Below the pieces are notes generated by a model that did not search any database, was not told where the DNA came from, and worked only from the letters and a program-made list of their open reading frames with translations. DNA of 64,000 bases from Desulforapulum autotrophicum (lineage in GTDB: Bacteria > Desulfobacterota > Desulfobacteria > Desulfobacterales > Desulfolunaceae). Positions within the stretch are counted from its first letter, which is position 1; every line of letters begins with the position of its first letter. The translations under genes and the position numbers were made by a program. The DNA lies in NCBI GenBank assembly GCA_020723285.1, contig DYJE01000020.1, positions 25,768-89,767 on the forward strand, given 5' to 3'. Positions 63,653 to 64,000 of the stretch are shown here, piece after piece.

Positions 63653-64000
63653 GTTAAGAATATCGTCGGGGGTCATCATCCGTTTTGAACGGGGAATGGT
63701 TGAACGGGAATGATTGAACGTCGAACATCAAACGCCCAACATCCAACATCGAATGAAGGAAAACTTCATTTTTATAGGCTGAATATACAGAAGGGTATCT
63801 TGCCATGCGGCCATGGGGATCCTGCAACCCATTCACCATTCGATGTTGTATGTTCGATGTTCGATTTTCAAAAAACCTGCCATTAGGATAACCCGCCTTT
63901 ATCATTTCCGAACGAGAAATGATTGAACATCGAACATCGAACGCCCAACATCGATGCCCATGTAAAAAGTCAGGAGCTCAACAAAGGACATAATTGTAAT
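63653..64000. repeat. Terminal region with three blocks of GAACATC-type heptamer repeats
   Basis: Three blocks made of degenerate GAACATC units: 63,716-63,756 and 63,924-63,956 in one orientation, and 63,837-63,865 inverted. The inverted pair could form a large hairpin. Each block shares the centre CGCCCAACATC (or close), and the reverse complement of the first closely matches the core of the 39,163 element. No gene is seen here. Confidence 0.75.

Noticed and set aside
63962..63971. Ten-base match GTAAAAAGTC to the inverted-repeat element at 45,801
   Set aside because: Too short and A-rich to claim a second copy of the element.
1..64000. tRNA, rRNA or CRISPR features
   Set aside because: None was seen on reading both strands; no cloverleaf, rRNA-like block or regularly spaced repeat array.

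Overview
The window reads as a chromosomal segment of a Gram-negative deltaproteobacterium, most likely a Desulfobacteraceae-type member of the Desulfobacterota. This is inferred, not proven. The pointers are a complete Tol-Pal system, SecDF-YajC, LptG, an EptA-like sulfatase, RNase G rather than RNase E, an MglA-like GTPase, many PKD-type repeats, and intergenic repeats built on a GAACATC heptamer. I see no rRNA, tRNA, CRISPR array, transposase or phage gene.

Layout. 1-15,100 is mostly minus strand: a LysE exporter, a small secreted lectin-like protein, topA-dprA, a CpoB-like lipoprotein, secF-secD-yajC, rng, an Smr protein, an OmpR-type regulator with its kinase, an orphan cheR, a TrmN6-like methyltransferase and dciA. 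15,286-31,330 is mostly plus-strand housekeeping: hflK-hflC, a tiny COX24-type protein on the opposite strand, a HELIH-motif protein, an FmdB zinc ribbon, groES-groEL, tolQ-tolR-tolA-tolB-pal-cpoB running directly into ruvC-ruvA-ruvB, a catalytically dead-looking L,D-transpeptidase, a CYTH protein, and rplM-rpsI. 31,400-46,700 is more mixed: a B12/radical SAM protein, a CNNM/CBS transporter, a lipoprotein with an MglA-like GTPase, a membrane-anchored AraC regulator, a 3-beta-HSD-like dehydrogenase, a Tat-exported amidohydrolase, rlmN, an M48 protease, a REC-kinase fusion, a PilZ-like protein and a Cys-rich protein of unknown role. 46,713-50,500 (minus) holds a pseudouridine synthase, lptG and a phosphoethanolamine transferase-like protein.

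The most unusual part is 50,900-63,652, eight plus-strand genes. They encode a 1,072-residue secreted beta-helix/PKD protein, a small outer-membrane-like protein, a TolC-family channel with a Pro/Ala-rich extension, a periplasmic HlyD-type adaptor, a cytoplasmic GAF domain fused through one membrane helix to a HlyD-type adaptor, a PqqD-like/site-2-protease (M50)/HlyD fusion, and a 664-residue SecA-like ATPase that stops after its second nucleotide-binding domain. There is a TolC channel and three adaptors but no ABC or RND transporter. My inference is a dedicated envelope export or surface-assembly system powered by the SecA-like protein, with the PKD protein as its probable client. I do not recognise it as a named system.

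Non-coding structure: clear terminators follow hflC, groEL and rpsI; good sigma-70-like promoters precede the FmdB gene, tolQ, rplM and the PKD gene. A 115-bp MITE-like element (39,163-39,277) and the terminal 300 bases share the same heptamer-derived repeat.
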